32,243 nt of DNA from contig CAIVUE010000068.1 of NCBI GenBank assembly GCA_903909015.1, positions 1 through 32,243 on the forward strand, in the 5' to 3' direction. Below are positions 8,355-17,935 of the stretch, one piece after another (positions within the stretch are counted from its first letter, which is position 1; every line of letters starts with the position of its first letter). A program made the translations under genes and the position numbers. The DNA comes from an uncultured Methylophilaceae bacterium (GTDB lineage: Bacteria > Pseudomonadota > Gammaproteobacteria > Burkholderiales > Methylophilaceae). Below the pieces are notes generated by a model. The model ran no database searches and had not been told where the DNA came from. It saw only the letters and a program-made list of their open reading frames with translations.

Positions 8355-11300
8355 TGTTAAATGCAATTATTCAAGCCTCCATGCGCGGCCGCTTGCTGAT
8401 CATGCTTTGCGTTGCAGGCCTAGTCGGTGGCGGACTATATGCAGTTCAAAATCTGCCGATTGACGCATTTCCTGATGTATCTAGCACGCAAGTCAAAATT
8501 ATCATCAAATCTCCCGGCCTAACGCCCGAAGAGATTGAAGCCCGCATTACCGCGCCAGTGGAAGTTGAGATGCTGGGCTTGCCTAAACAAACCATGCTTC
8601 GCGCAGTCGCAAAATACGGCCTCACTGACATCACCATCGACTTTGCCGATGGCACAGATATTTATTGGGCGCGTCAACAAGTATCGGAGAGACTAAACAA
8701 TGTATGGGGGAATCTACCAAAGGACATTAGTGGCGGCATTGCACCAATGACCACGCCACTAGGCGAAATGTTTATGTTCACTATTGAAGGTGGCAATTTA
8801 TCACTAGAAGAACGTCGTAGCTTGCTTGATTGGGTGATTCGTCCGCAACTTCGAAGCGTGGCTGGCGTCGCCGATGTGAACTCTCTTGGCGGCTTAGTGC
8901 GTAGCTTTGAAATTACCCCAGATCTTGCTCGCATGTCAGCCCGCGGAATTACTTTAGACGACTTACAACAAGCCTTAGATCGCAATAACCGCAACGATGG
9001 GGCTGGTCGACTAAACGAAGGCGAAGAATCGCTTATCGTGCGTGCGGAAGGTCGCTTTAATACCTTAGATGACGTTCGCAATACCGTGATCAAAGCCTCT
9101 GCTGGCAACCCTATACGCATCAGCGACATCGCCAACGTGAATATCGGCGCACTCACAAGATATGGTGCAGTAAGCCACAATGGCAAAGGCGAAGCAGTTG
9201 AAGGCTTAGTACTTGGGCTTCGCGGGGCAAATGCAAGACAAGTGGTAGAAGGCGTGCGAGAACGCTTAACGGAGATTCAACCAACACTCCCCAAAGGCGT
9301 CACCACAGAAGTGTTTTACGACCGTGGTAGCTTAGTTGACCGGGCCATTCATGGGGTTTCCAAAGCCTTGCTGGAGGCTATTGTGCTGGTTGTAATTTTG
9401 CTAATTTTATTCTTAGGTAACCTACGCGCTGCGCTCACCGTTGCCTTGGCACTTCCGCTTGCCGCTTTAGTCACATTCATCCTTATGCGCAGCTTTGACT
9501 TGTCCGCTAACTTAATGAGCTTAGGCGGGCTTTCTATAGCCATCGGCATGCTGGTAGATGCCGCTGTAGTGGTGGTTGAGAACATCGCAGCCCATCTTGC
9601 CCAACACGACCATCAAACTGAAGAATCAGCCTTAATCCGAGATAAAGAAGCTCCAAGCATCGAAAAGAAAACACGACTTGAGCTGATTACATTTGCTGTG
9701 CAAGAGGTAGGCGTGCCAGTTACCGCAGGGATTCTGATTATCATTACCGTATTCTTGCCCTTGCTCACACTTCAAGGCTTAGAAGGCAAGCTATTTAGCC
9801 CAGTGGCGCTCACCATCGTCTTTGCGCTTGCAGGCTCACTTGTATTGTCACTCACAGCTATTCCAGTGTTAGCTTCTTTATTGCTTGGTAAGATGAAACA
9901 TCAAGAGCCTTGGCTGGTTCGCAAAGCGCTTAAAATTTATGAGCCAGCTCTTGCTTGGGCGCTTAAAAATAGCCGAAAAGTATTTATCAGTGCACTTGTT
10001 GGTCTATTAGCGACTGGCATCGTTTACACCCAAATTGGCAAGATATTTATGCCAACGATGGATGAAGGCGACATCATTATTGGCACAGAAAAATTACCGT
10101 CTATCAACCTCAAGCAAAGTTTAATCATTGATGGAAAACTTCAACAAGCCATTTTGAGTCGTGTGCCAGAAGTAAAGCAGGTCGTATCAAGAGTAGGCTC
10201 GGATGAGCTGGGCTTAGATCCGATGGGCTTAAATCAAACCGACCAATTTCTAATTCTAAATCCACGCGACACTTGGCGCTCGCCAGATAAAAATGTGCTC
10301 ATCGACCATTTGCGTGAAGTGATGCAAGACCTGCCCGGCATGGCCTACAGCTTCACTCAACCCATTGATATGCGCGTGAATGAAATGATTTTAGGCGTTC
10401 GCGGAGATTTAGCGATTAAGATTTTTGGCTCAGATTTGAATGTGCTTGATCAACATGCACAGCAGATTAAAAAAATCCTAGAATCCATCTCAGGCAGCCA
10501 AGATGCATACACCCCTCAAAACAGTGGCGTGCAATATTTACGTGTTGAAATAGACCGCATGGCGGCAGGTCGCTTAGGCTTCGACATCACGCAGATTGAA
10601 GACATTTTAAGGGCACATGTTGAAGGCAAAATATTAGGCATTGTGCAAGAAGGCCAGCGCCGCACACCCCTACTTTTAAGAGGCGAAGAATCCTTACGTT
10701 TTTCACCCGCTGAGTTTGCTAATATTCGCCTCACCTTGCCGTCTGGTGTTAGCGTGCCACTTTCCACCATCGCAAAACTTGTGCGTACCGATGGCCCTGT
10801 CAAAATTGACCGTGAACGAGGCGCCCGTATGGTAGTGGTAACCGTGAATGTACGTGACCGCGATTTGGTTGGTTTTGTGGAGGAAGCCAAAAAACGTGTG
10901 AATGCCGAAGTGAAATTAGGCGAAGGCTATCACCTCTTGTGGGGTGGTCAATTTGAAAATCAGCAACGTGCCGCGCAGCGTTTATCGATTGTGGTACCAA
11001 TTGCTTTGGGCTTAATTTTCTTACTGCTCTACACTACTTTTAACTCCATCCGCCAAGCAGCCCTTATCCTTTCAAACATTCCATTTGCAATGATAGGTGG
11101 CGTTTTTGCCTTGTGGATTTCTGGTGAGTATTTATCTGTGCCCGCATCGGTTGGGTTTATTGCCTTACTGGGGATTGCCGTGCTTAATGGCGTGGTAATG
11201 GTGAGTTACTTTAACCAACTCGCCAATGAAGGCATGGAAATAGCCCAAGTTGTTGTCGAAGGTGCTAAACGTCGATTACGCCCTGTGCTGATGACCGCCA

Positions 11301-11467
11301 GCATTGCGGCCTTTGGCCTAGTTCCACTATTATTCGCAACTGGCCCAGGCTCTGAAATTCAACGTCCCTTGGCTATTGTGGTGATTGGTGGCTTGGTGAG
11401 CTCAACACTGCTCACTCTAATTTTGTTGCCTATGCTGTATTTGCGCTTCGGACAAAGCAAAAAGTAA
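8354..11467 (+). CDS. czcA: Heavy-metal efflux RND transporter, CzcA/CusA family
   Basis: 1037 aa; MLNAIIQASMRGRLLIML, NLPIDAFPDVSSTQVKI, DFADGTDIYWARQQVSERL, SIAIGMLVDAAVVVVEN, GFIALLGIAVLNGVVMVSYFNQL. Confidence 0.93.
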   Translation: MLNAIIQASMRGRLLIMLCVAGLVGGGLYAVQNLPIDAFPDVSSTQVKIIIKSPGLTPEEIEARITAPVEVEMLGLPKQTMLRAVAKYGLTDITIDFADGTDIYWARQQVSERLNNVWGNLPKDISGGIAPMTTPLGEMFMFTIEGGNLSLEERRSLLDWVIRPQLRSVAGVADVNSLGGLVRSFEITPDLARMSARGITLDDLQQALDRNNRNDGAGRLNEGEESLIVRAEGRFNTLDDVRNTVIKASAGNPIRISDIANVNIGALTRYGAVSHNGKGEAVEGLVLGLRGANARQVVEGVRERLTEIQPTLPKGVTTEVFYDRGSLVDRAIHGVSKALLEAIVLVVILLILFLGNLRAALTVALALPLAALVTFILMRSFDLSANLMSLGGLSIAIGMLVDAAVVVVENIAAHLAQHDHQTEESALIRDKEAPSIEKKTRLELITFAVQEVGVPVTAGILIIITVFLPLLTLQGLEGKLFSPVALTIVFALAGSLVLSLTAIPVLASLLLGKMKHQEPWLVRKALKIYEPALAWALKNSRKVFISALVGLLATGIVYTQIGKIFMPTMDEGDIIIGTEKLPSINLKQSLIIDGKLQQAILSRVPEVKQVVSRVGSDELGLDPMGLNQTDQFLILNPRDTWRSPDKNVLIDHLREVMQDLPGMAYSFTQPIDMRVNEMILGVRGDLAIKIFGSDLNVLDQHAQQIKKILESISGSQDAYTPQNSGVQYLRVEIDRMAAGRLGFDITQIEDILRAHVEGKILGIVQEGQRRTPLLLRGEESLRFSPAEFANIRLTLPSGVSVPLSTIAKLVRTDGPVKIDRERGARMVVVTVNVRDRDLVGFVEEAKKRVNAEVKLGEGYHLLWGGQFENQQRAAQRLSIVVPIALGLIFLLLYTTFNSIRQAALILSNIPFAMIGGVFALWISGEYLSVPASVGFIALLGIAVLNGVVMVSYFNQLANEGMEIAQVVVEGAKRRLRPVLMTASIAAFGLVPLLFATGPGSEIQRPLAIVVIGGLVSSTLLTLILLPMLYLRFGQSKK

Positions 11468-11476
11468 GCATCAAAT

Positions 11477-11509
11477 TTGGGATGACATGTTTTTGAGCAT
11501 GCATCCCAA
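11477..11509 (+). terminator. Stem-loop after czcA, possible terminator without a clear U-tract
   Basis: TTGGGATG-A-CATG-TTTTTGAG-CATG-CATCCCAA. Confidence 0.45.
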
Positions 11510-11561
11510 TTCATGCCTCACAAATTCAGTATAATGAATTTCCATTTGTCATGACGTCGCT

Positions 11562-12554
11562 ATGAATAACATCAAACTAAGCAGTTTTATCGCCATCTCT
11601 GCACTCGTTAGCATGGTATTAATCCTCCATATGGCACCTACCCTGCTCATAGGCATGCTGATTTATTTGCTCGCTAAAAGATTGGGCGACAAACTCAGCC
11701 TAAAGATGCCAGAGAAGCCTGCCCGCTTAATTGCTGCTGTGGTAATTACAGCGGTCATTATTAGCGCGTTAGCAAGCGCAGGGATCCTTTTATCAAAGAC
11801 TCTGGGCAATGAACAAAATCTAGCTGGCTTAGCGGCCAAACTTGGTGAAAGTGTTAACGATATTCGAAATGACCTGCCTCCAACCTTGCTAGGCTACTTG
11901 CCAGATAGCCTTCTTTCTCTCAATGGTTCTGTAAGCGATTTAATTAAAGAACATACGCGGGAATTGGGTGGGGCTGGCAAAGAAGGTTTACATACCTTTG
12001 CGCATATTTTAATTGCGACCGTAGCCGCACTATTGTTATCTGTAGATTCATTTTCAACACTAGCAAAAGCGCAACCTTTTGCCAAAGCGATGCGCGAACG
12101 CATCCAATTATTTGGTAAAGCGTTTGAGAATATCGTATTTGCTCAAATCAAAATTTCAGCGATTAACACTCTGCTGACGGGCATTTTCTTATTAATTGTT
12201 TTACCGCATTTCGGTATCAATTTGCCTTATAACAAAACATTAGTCATCGTCACATTTTTTGCTGGACTTCTCCCCGTGATAGGCAACCTGATTTCGAACA
12301 CTATCATCACAGTCATCAGCATTGGGATTTCATTTAAAGTGGCAATTGCTGCTCTGGTATTTTTGGTTGGCGTTCATAAACTCGAATATTTTATTAACGC
12401 CAAAATCGTTGGCAGCAAAATTCATGCGGCAGCTTGGGAGCTTTTACTCGCACTACTCGTAATGGAATCATTATTCGGCATCACAGGTTTATTGATCGCA
12501 CCTATCCTTTACGCATATATCAAGTCTGAGCTGTTATTAGCAAAATTGATTTAG
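11562..12554 (+). CDS. AI-2E family (PerM-like) membrane protein
   Basis: Multiple TM segments; FFAGLLPVIGNLISNTIITVISI and C-terminal transmembrane pattern characteristic of AI-2E transporters. Confidence 0.75.
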   Translation: MNNIKLSSFIAISALVSMVLILHMAPTLLIGMLIYLLAKRLGDKLSLKMPEKPARLIAAVVITAVIISALASAGILLSKTLGNEQNLAGLAAKLGESVNDIRNDLPPTLLGYLPDSLLSLNGSVSDLIKEHTRELGGAGKEGLHTFAHILIATVAALLLSVDSFSTLAKAQPFAKAMRERIQLFGKAFENIVFAQIKISAINTLLTGIFLLIVLPHFGINLPYNKTLVIVTFFAGLLPVIGNLISNTIITVISIGISFKVAIAALVFLVGVHKLEYFINAKIVGSKIHAAAWELLLALLVMESLFGITGLLIAPILYAYIKSELLLAKLI

Positions 12555-12566
12555 GATCATAGCAAT

Positions 12567-13361
12567 ATGGAACTCCGCGCACAGGCACTTCACTGCCTTG
12601 CTCAAACTGATTTCTTAGATAAGTCCCAAGCTGTTGCAGAGCTTGCTTCATATTTGGGAGCTGAAAGTTTAAGCATAGATACCAACATGGTGTTTAATGC
12701 GCCAGACAATATTCCTGGGCTGCCAACCAAGCCTAATCTGGTTTCACCAAAAGATGTAGCGCGGCGAAATATGCGGACCACTGAAGGTCGCGCAATTATG
12801 ATTCACGCGCTTGCCCATATTGAGTTTAATGCGATTAACTTAGCATTGGATGCTATTTGGCGTTTTGCTAAAATGCCTCAGCAGTATTACTTCGACTGGC
12901 TAAAAGTGGCGGCTGAAGAGGCTTATCACTTTAATTTGCTAAACGATCACCTCATTAAACTAGGCTATGTTTATGGCGACTTTCCTGCACACAATAGCTT
13001 ATGGGAAATGGCGACTAGAACTACGGATGACATTTTAGCGCGTATTGCTTTAGTGCCTCGAACAATGGAAGCGCGAGGACTCGACGCTTCACCAGCTTTA
13101 CGTTTAAAATTAGCGCAAGTAGGCGATATGGAAGCCGCGGCCATTCTAGATATTATCCTGCGTGATGAAATTGGCCACGTTGCCATTGGTAATCATTGGT
13201 TTAACTGGCTTTGTGAAGCACGTGGGCTAGAGCCCATTAGCACTTATGCTGAACTAGCAAAAAAATATGAAGCGCCGACTCCGCGGAAGCCTTTCAATCA
13301 TCAAGCAAGGTTAGCTGCTGGTTTTACAGAACAAGAGCTGGCTTGGCTAGAGAATGCATAA
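12567..13361 (+). CDS. DUF455 ferritin-like domain protein
   Basis: MIHALAHIEFNAINLALDAIWRF, EEAYHFNLLNDHL, ILRDEIGHVAIGNHWF: repeated E..H ferritin-like metal ligands. Confidence 0.85.
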   Translation: MELRAQALHCLAQTDFLDKSQAVAELASYLGAESLSIDTNMVFNAPDNIPGLPTKPNLVSPKDVARRNMRTTEGRAIMIHALAHIEFNAINLALDAIWRFAKMPQQYYFDWLKVAAEEAYHFNLLNDHLIKLGYVYGDFPAHNSLWEMATRTTDDILARIALVPRTMEARGLDASPALRLKLAQVGDMEAAAILDIILRDEIGHVAIGNHWFNWLCEARGLEPISTYAELAKKYEAPTPRKPFNHQARLAAGFTEQELAWLENA

Positions 13362-14889
13362 AAAACTTACCAATACACTCGCATTGCATGAGTTCCCTAA
13401 TAGCTTCGCAGTAGCCCGAAGCTTAAATCGCCAAATTCACTTCCATCTAGGCCCCACTAACTCCGGTAAAACCTACCAAGCCCTAATTAAACTTCAGGCT
13501 GCTAAATCAGGCGTCTATCTTGCACCACTTCGTTTGCTAGCAATGGAAATCCGAGACCGTTTGATGGAGTCAGGTTTGCCTTGCAACTTAATTACTGGTG
13601 AAGAGCGTCAACTGATTCTTGGTGCAAAACACACTGCTTGCACGGTCGAAATGATGAATCCCAATCAAGCTGTGGATGTGGCCATTATCGATGAAATTCA
13701 AATGCTACAAGACGAAGCGCGAGGTTATGCTTGGACTGCAGCGCTCATCGGTGCTCCAGCAAAAGAAGTTTTTGTATGTGGAGCGAATAGCGTCACTGCG
13801 CCATGCATCAGAGCCATTGAAGCATTAAATGAACAATACGATATCACGGAATTGGAAAGAAAAACCCCTTTGTTGATTGAACATGAAGGCCTAAGCGGGA
13901 AAAAGTATAATCGCGCAAACCTTAAAGGCAAGCTACAAAAGGGCGATGCAGTGATTGCCTTTACCCGTAAAGATGTACTGACTTTAAGCGCAAGATTTCG
14001 CCAATGGGGTCACGGCGTTGCCTCAATTTATGGCGCATTATCCCCTGAAGTAAGGCGCGCAGAATCAAAACGATTTTGTGAAGGCGATGCTGATGTTTTG
14101 GTGGCAACAGATGCTATCGGAATGGGGCTTAATCTACCAATTCGCCGTGTGATTTTTTCTAGCATTGATAAATTTGATGGGATTGCTAGCAGGCCTATTA
14201 ATGCCACCGAAGTCCGCCAAATTGCAGGTCGTGCTGGTCGCTTCGGGATTTATGAAACTGGCTATGTAAGTGCCTTTGAAAATGATGAATTAATCCACCT
14301 CGAGCACATGCTGACCACATCTGATGTTTCTGATTTAGAAAAACTTCCCATCTCGCCTAGCTTCCCACACTTATCTGAAATCGCAGATACGCTTCATACC
14401 CATAAAATCAGTGAGGCGCTGGCTTACTTTGCTAAACGCATCAGCATCAATAGCGACTTGTTTGAAATTGCACCAATGCAAACACAAAGCCAGATCGCTT
14501 TTTTAGTTGATGAATATGCGCCTAAGTTGAACTTAAAAGACAAGTTTATATTTACCTGTTCGCCGATTGGATGGGACAAGCCCCGTGAGCGAGATTATTT
14601 TTTAAGTTGTTTAGATTGTGTGGCAAAAAACCAAACAAAAGCACTTCCAACAGATATTGCTTGGCTAAATTCAAGTAGCCCAAAACACTTAGAGGAAGCC
14701 GAAGATTTAAGCAAGGACATCAGCTTATATGCTTGGCTTGGGCAAAAGTTTCCGAAACACTTTTATCAATTGGATGCCTTGCCAGCCTTAAGAAACAGAG
14801 TGAGTCGATATATTGAAGCGGCATTATTGGTTCAGGCAGGTTACAGAGACACATCAAAAGAACTGATGTATCAATTAGGGCAGAGTTAG
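13354..14889 (+). CDS. SUV3-like DExH/D RNA helicase
   Basis: Motif I GPTNSGKTYQAL, motif II DEIQML, VATDAIGMGLNLPIRRVIFSS, QIAGRAGRFG; start overlaps the DUF455 stop by 8 nt. Confidence 0.88.
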   Translation: MHKKLTNTLALHEFPNSFAVARSLNRQIHFHLGPTNSGKTYQALIKLQAAKSGVYLAPLRLLAMEIRDRLMESGLPCNLITGEERQLILGAKHTACTVEMMNPNQAVDVAIIDEIQMLQDEARGYAWTAALIGAPAKEVFVCGANSVTAPCIRAIEALNEQYDITELERKTPLLIEHEGLSGKKYNRANLKGKLQKGDAVIAFTRKDVLTLSARFRQWGHGVASIYGALSPEVRRAESKRFCEGDADVLVATDAIGMGLNLPIRRVIFSSIDKFDGIASRPINATEVRQIAGRAGRFGIYETGYVSAFENDELIHLEHMLTTSDVSDLEKLPISPSFPHLSEIADTLHTHKISEALAYFAKRISINSDLFEIAPMQTQSQIAFLVDEYAPKLNLKDKFIFTCSPIGWDKPRERDYFLSCLDCVAKNQTKALPTDIAWLNSSSPKHLEEAEDLSKDISLYAWLGQKFPKHFYQLDALPALRNRVSRYIEAALLVQAGYRDTSKELMYQLGQS

Positions 14890-15461
14890 TATTTTCTGAA
14901 CTGTCCGACGACTACACCAAAAATCTCTAACTGGCCTTGAGGGCGAATGGTTGGGTAAGCTTTGTTGGCAGGATAAAGAACGAACTCTTTACCTTCGCGA
15001 CCCAGGGTTTTAAGTGTGAATTCATTATCAACAATCGCTACTACAATATCGCCGATGTTAGCAGTTTGCTTTTTCTCAATGATAACAACGTCATCTTGAA
15101 AAATTCCTGCATCTATCATTGAGTCGCCTTTAACGGTAATCAACACAGTATCGGATGGACGCTCAATCAAGTAATCATCAATACTCAAGCTATCACTTCT
15201 GTCACTCAATGCGGCGGTTGCAAAGCCAGCCTGCACTGTACTTTCAGCGAGTACACGGTCAAAAAAACGACGACCCGGTTTAAGCCTGCCGTCTGGCGCA
15301 GACTCAATGAAGTTCAAAAGTTTTAAGCGAGCAACTAGAGCTGTCACTGCATTTTTAGATTTAAAGCCCAATAATTGAGCAATTGTAGCGTAAGAAGGCA
15401 AGATCTTCTGATCTGCATAATAGTCTTGAAGCTTACCTAAGTAATCGATGTCGTTTGCCAT
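14886..15461 (-). CDS. lexA: LexA-family SOS repressor (S24 autopeptidase)
   Basis: N-terminal HTH, Ala-Gly cleavage site (VQAGFATA), catalytic Ser (VKGDSMIDAGI) and Lys (FTLKTLGRE). Start set at ATG 15461 (MANDIDYLGK) because the 15497 extension runs through the operator. Confidence 0.9.
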   Translation of the reverse strand: MANDIDYLGKLQDYYADQKILPSYATIAQLLGFKSKNAVTALVARLKLLNFIESAPDGRLKPGRRFFDRVLAESTVQAGFATAALSDRSDSLSIDDYLIERPSDTVLITVKGDSMIDAGIFQDDVVIIEKKQTANIGDIVVAIVDNEFTLKTLGREGKEFVLYPANKAYPTIRPQGQLEIFGVVVGQFRKY

Positions 15462-15476
15462 GGACTTGAGAATACT

Positions 15477-15488
15477 GTACGAACGTAC
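15477..15488. promoter_or_regulatory. Candidate LexA operator (autoregulatory)
   Basis: GTACGAACGTAC, inverted repeat (GTACG-N2-CGTAC), 15 nt upstream of the lexA start codon. Confidence 0.7.
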
Positions 15489-15516
15489 AAACGTCAAGCA
15501 TTTCGTTTACACAAAT

Positions 15517-15546
15517 AAAAAGGGGCAAATATTTGCCCCTTTTTTA
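15517..15546 (-). terminator. Terminator of the MFS gene, insulating lexA
   Basis: Perfect palindrome AAAAAGGGGCAAATATTTGCCCCTTTTT between MFS stop and lexA promoter. Confidence 0.85.
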
Positions 15547-15561
15547 ACCATCAATACAACA

Positions 15562-17226
15562 TTAACTAAACAAGGCCCAAGCCTTTTGTAACGTACTCCA
15601 AACACCATAAGTGATTGGAATTAGGACTGCAATCCAAGCAATGATGGCTATGGCTGAACCACCGCTTGCCTTTGCACTGGCTGCTTTATTGGCTGGTGCG
15701 GCTTGCTCATGCGCTAATTTCTTTTCAGCAGCCAATTCAGCATCTGTCATAAAGTATTTGTCAGCAACAGGACGCACTAATAAGTTCGCCACGAAGCCAA
15801 TCACCAACATACCTGCTAACACATAGAAAATAGGGGCGTAGATTTGGTCAAAAGGCACTTTCGCTTCTACACGCACATCATGCATGTAGTTCACAATCAC
15901 GGGGCCTAAGATGCCCGCTGTTGACCAAGCAGTGAGCAATCGACCATGAATCGCACCCACGAACTGCGTTCCGAACATATCTGCAAGATAAGCTGGAATG
16001 GTTGCAAAACCACCGCCATACATGGAAACAATGACACATAAAGCCACGCCAAAGATTGCCAACGACTTCAAATCAGCGCCATAGCTTGCTAATGCATAGA
16101 GCAAGGCACCTAATACAAAAAAGATAAAGTAGGTTTGTTTACGCCCTAATTTATCAGACGAGCTTGCCCAAGCGATACGGCCAAAAATATTGAAGAGTGA
16201 GATTAAACCAACAAAACCTGCAGCAATTGCAGCAGCCGCTGCGGTTAACGCATCATCCGCTTTAATATCGGCAAAACCAATATCAGGCTGATGAATTAAA
16301 ATGCCACCAAAAGTTTCCTGCAACATTGGTGCTGCTGCACCAATAATACCGATACTGGCTGACACGTTCATACAAAGGACTAGCCATAGCAACCAAAACT
16401 GTGGTGTTTTATGCGCATTTTTGAGATGCACATTACGTGTCGCAATCATGCCATTCTTTGCTTTTGCTGCTGGCGGTGTCCAACCTTCTGGCTGCCAACC
16501 TGTTGGTGGTACGCGGTAACCCAATGAGCCTGCAAGCATGAATACTGCATAAACCACAGCCAACACGACGAATGTTTGCCAAACGCCAACTTCTGTTGGA
16601 GTTGCAAAATAAGTCATCAATTTAGTCGCAATCGGAGAGCCAACTAAAGCGCCACCACCAAAGCCCATAATCGCAAGGCCTGTCGCCATACCACGGCGAT
16701 CTGGAAACCATTTAATCAGTGTAGAAACCGGTGAAATATAGCCTAATCCTAGACCAACACCGCCAATCACGCCTGAACCCAGCCACATCATCCAAAGTTG
16801 ATGGGTGTAAACGCCGAAGGCTGAAATTAGCAAACCACCCGCCCAACATAAAGTGGCAACAGAACCAGCTTTGCGTGGGCCAGAGCGCTCAAGCCAACCT
16901 CCCCAAAGCGCGGCAGAACATCCGAGCAATACGAAAAACAATGTATACATCCAGCCCAAGTCAAATTGGGTCCAATTACAATCCGTTGCAAATAATGCTC
17001 GGCTAGTTCCACTCAATTTTTCAGCAAAAGTTGTTGCTCCTGCTGCACAGGCAGCTAATGGTTTTCCATCAGCACCCATCAAGGCATTTCCAAGTGGCTT
17101 CCAGAACACTGAAAAACCATAAGCCATGCCAATACATAGATGCACTGCTAAAGCAGCTGGCGGAATGAGCCATCGATTATAAGAAGAAGCCGCAATGATG
17201 CGCTCCTTTGAAAAGAAGCCTGCCAT
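15562..17226 (-). CDS. MFS transporter, OFA (oxalate/formate antiporter-like) family
   Basis: 12-TM-like MFS; IGMAYGFSVFWKPLG, GLGLGYISPVSTLIKWFPDRRGMATGLAIMGFGGGALVGSP. Confidence 0.85.
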   Translation of the reverse strand: MAGFFSKERIIAASSYNRWLIPPAALAVHLCIGMAYGFSVFWKPLGNALMGADGKPLAACAAGATTFAEKLSGTSRALFATDCNWTQFDLGWMYTLFFVLLGCSAALWGGWLERSGPRKAGSVATLCWAGGLLISAFGVYTHQLWMMWLGSGVIGGVGLGLGYISPVSTLIKWFPDRRGMATGLAIMGFGGGALVGSPIATKLMTYFATPTEVGVWQTFVVLAVVYAVFMLAGSLGYRVPPTGWQPEGWTPPAAKAKNGMIATRNVHLKNAHKTPQFWLLWLVLCMNVSASIGIIGAAAPMLQETFGGILIHQPDIGFADIKADDALTAAAAAIAAGFVGLISLFNIFGRIAWASSSDKLGRKQTYFIFFVLGALLYALASYGADLKSLAIFGVALCVIVSMYGGGFATIPAYLADMFGTQFVGAIHGRLLTAWSTAGILGPVIVNYMHDVRVEAKVPFDQIYAPIFYVLAGMLVIGFVANLLVRPVADKYFMTDAELAAEKKLAHEQAAPANKAASAKASGGSAIAIIAWIAVLIPITYGVWSTLQKAWALFS

Positions 17227-17404
17227 ATTATTTCCCTCGTTAATTAATATTAACCAATTTTTATAAATTAAAACTGAAGCTTGTTGCTTCTTAAGGGGGA
17301 CTATATATGCAAGCTAAAATTTTTGCCACCTCGACAGCGTCAAAAGATTTTATGTAGAAAAGGAATTATGAGAAAAGAAATGAAGTTAAAAATTACTAAT
17401 GAGC

Positions 17405-17935
17405 TTATAAAGCACGCTTAGAGTATTTACTGCTGGTAGGTTTATTTTTGGCTTTCGTATTATCTGTCTCTGGAACATCAGGTCTGTAGGTAGCAACTCG
17501 CTGACGTTCAACAATCTTAGTTTGCAGGGCTTCCAACTCATCCAAAGTAATAACATGGTCACTATTCAAATCAACGGCGGCGAAATGACGAGCTAATTGC
17601 GGCATCGTGTCATATGCCTCCTCAATAGAAATTGCGCCATCGTTATCACGATCAGTTTCTGAAAAACGCTCTTGCAAACGCTTATGCATCACCCGACGAC
17701 GCTCTTCAATCTGAACATGCGCTGGATCAACTGCTCGTGAATACTCATCTAAATCTCGGCGCAAACGAATGTTTTCATCCATGTTAACGCCGATGGGTTC
17801 ATTTGAGGTTTTTGATGTATCAGTAGGTTGAGATTTAATAACTTCATCATTGCTGTTTTGATTGTCACGAGGCGCAGCCATCATCATTTCAGAACTTGAA
17901 AAAATTAATAATAATGCGACTGCAAAACGGGACAT
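17405..17935 (-). CDS. Secreted EF-hand domain protein
   Basis: Signal peptide MSRFAVALLLIFSSSEMMMAA; EF-hand loops DRDNDGAISIEE and DLNSDHVITLDE. Track start is 18022; ATG 17935 begins the signal peptide. Confidence 0.75.
   Translation of the reverse strand: MSRFAVALLLIFSSSEMMMAAPRDNQNSNDEVIKSQPTDTSKTSNEPIGVNMDENIRLRRDLDEYSRAVDPAHVQIEERRRVMHKRLQERFSETDRDNDGAISIEEAYDTMPQLARHFAAVDLNSDHVITLDELEALQTKIVERQRVATYRPDVPETDNTKAKNKPTSSKYSKRAL

Noticed and set aside
8446-10890. Several long minus-strand ORFs antisense to czcA
   Set aside because: Low-complexity Ser/Arg/Thr-rich translations typical of shadow ORFs opposite a highly conserved RND gene.
15462-15497. N-terminal extension of LexA (MTFVRSYSILKS)
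   Set aside because: This stretch consists of the candidate operator and promoter-proximal DNA; the LexA HTH domain begins naturally at MANDIDYL.
17310-17341. Possible sigma-54 promoter on the minus strand (TGGCAAAAATTTTAGCTTGCA) upstream of the MFS gene
   Set aside because: The GG-to-GC spacing is 15 nt instead of the required 10, so it does not fit the -24/-12 consensus.
17405-17935. EF-hand protein as a lanmodulin-type lanthanide binder (attractive in a possible methylotroph)
   Set aside because: Neither loop has Pro at position 2 or Asp at position 9 (S and T instead), and there are only two loops; it looks like an ordinary or degenerate Ca2+ EF-hand.
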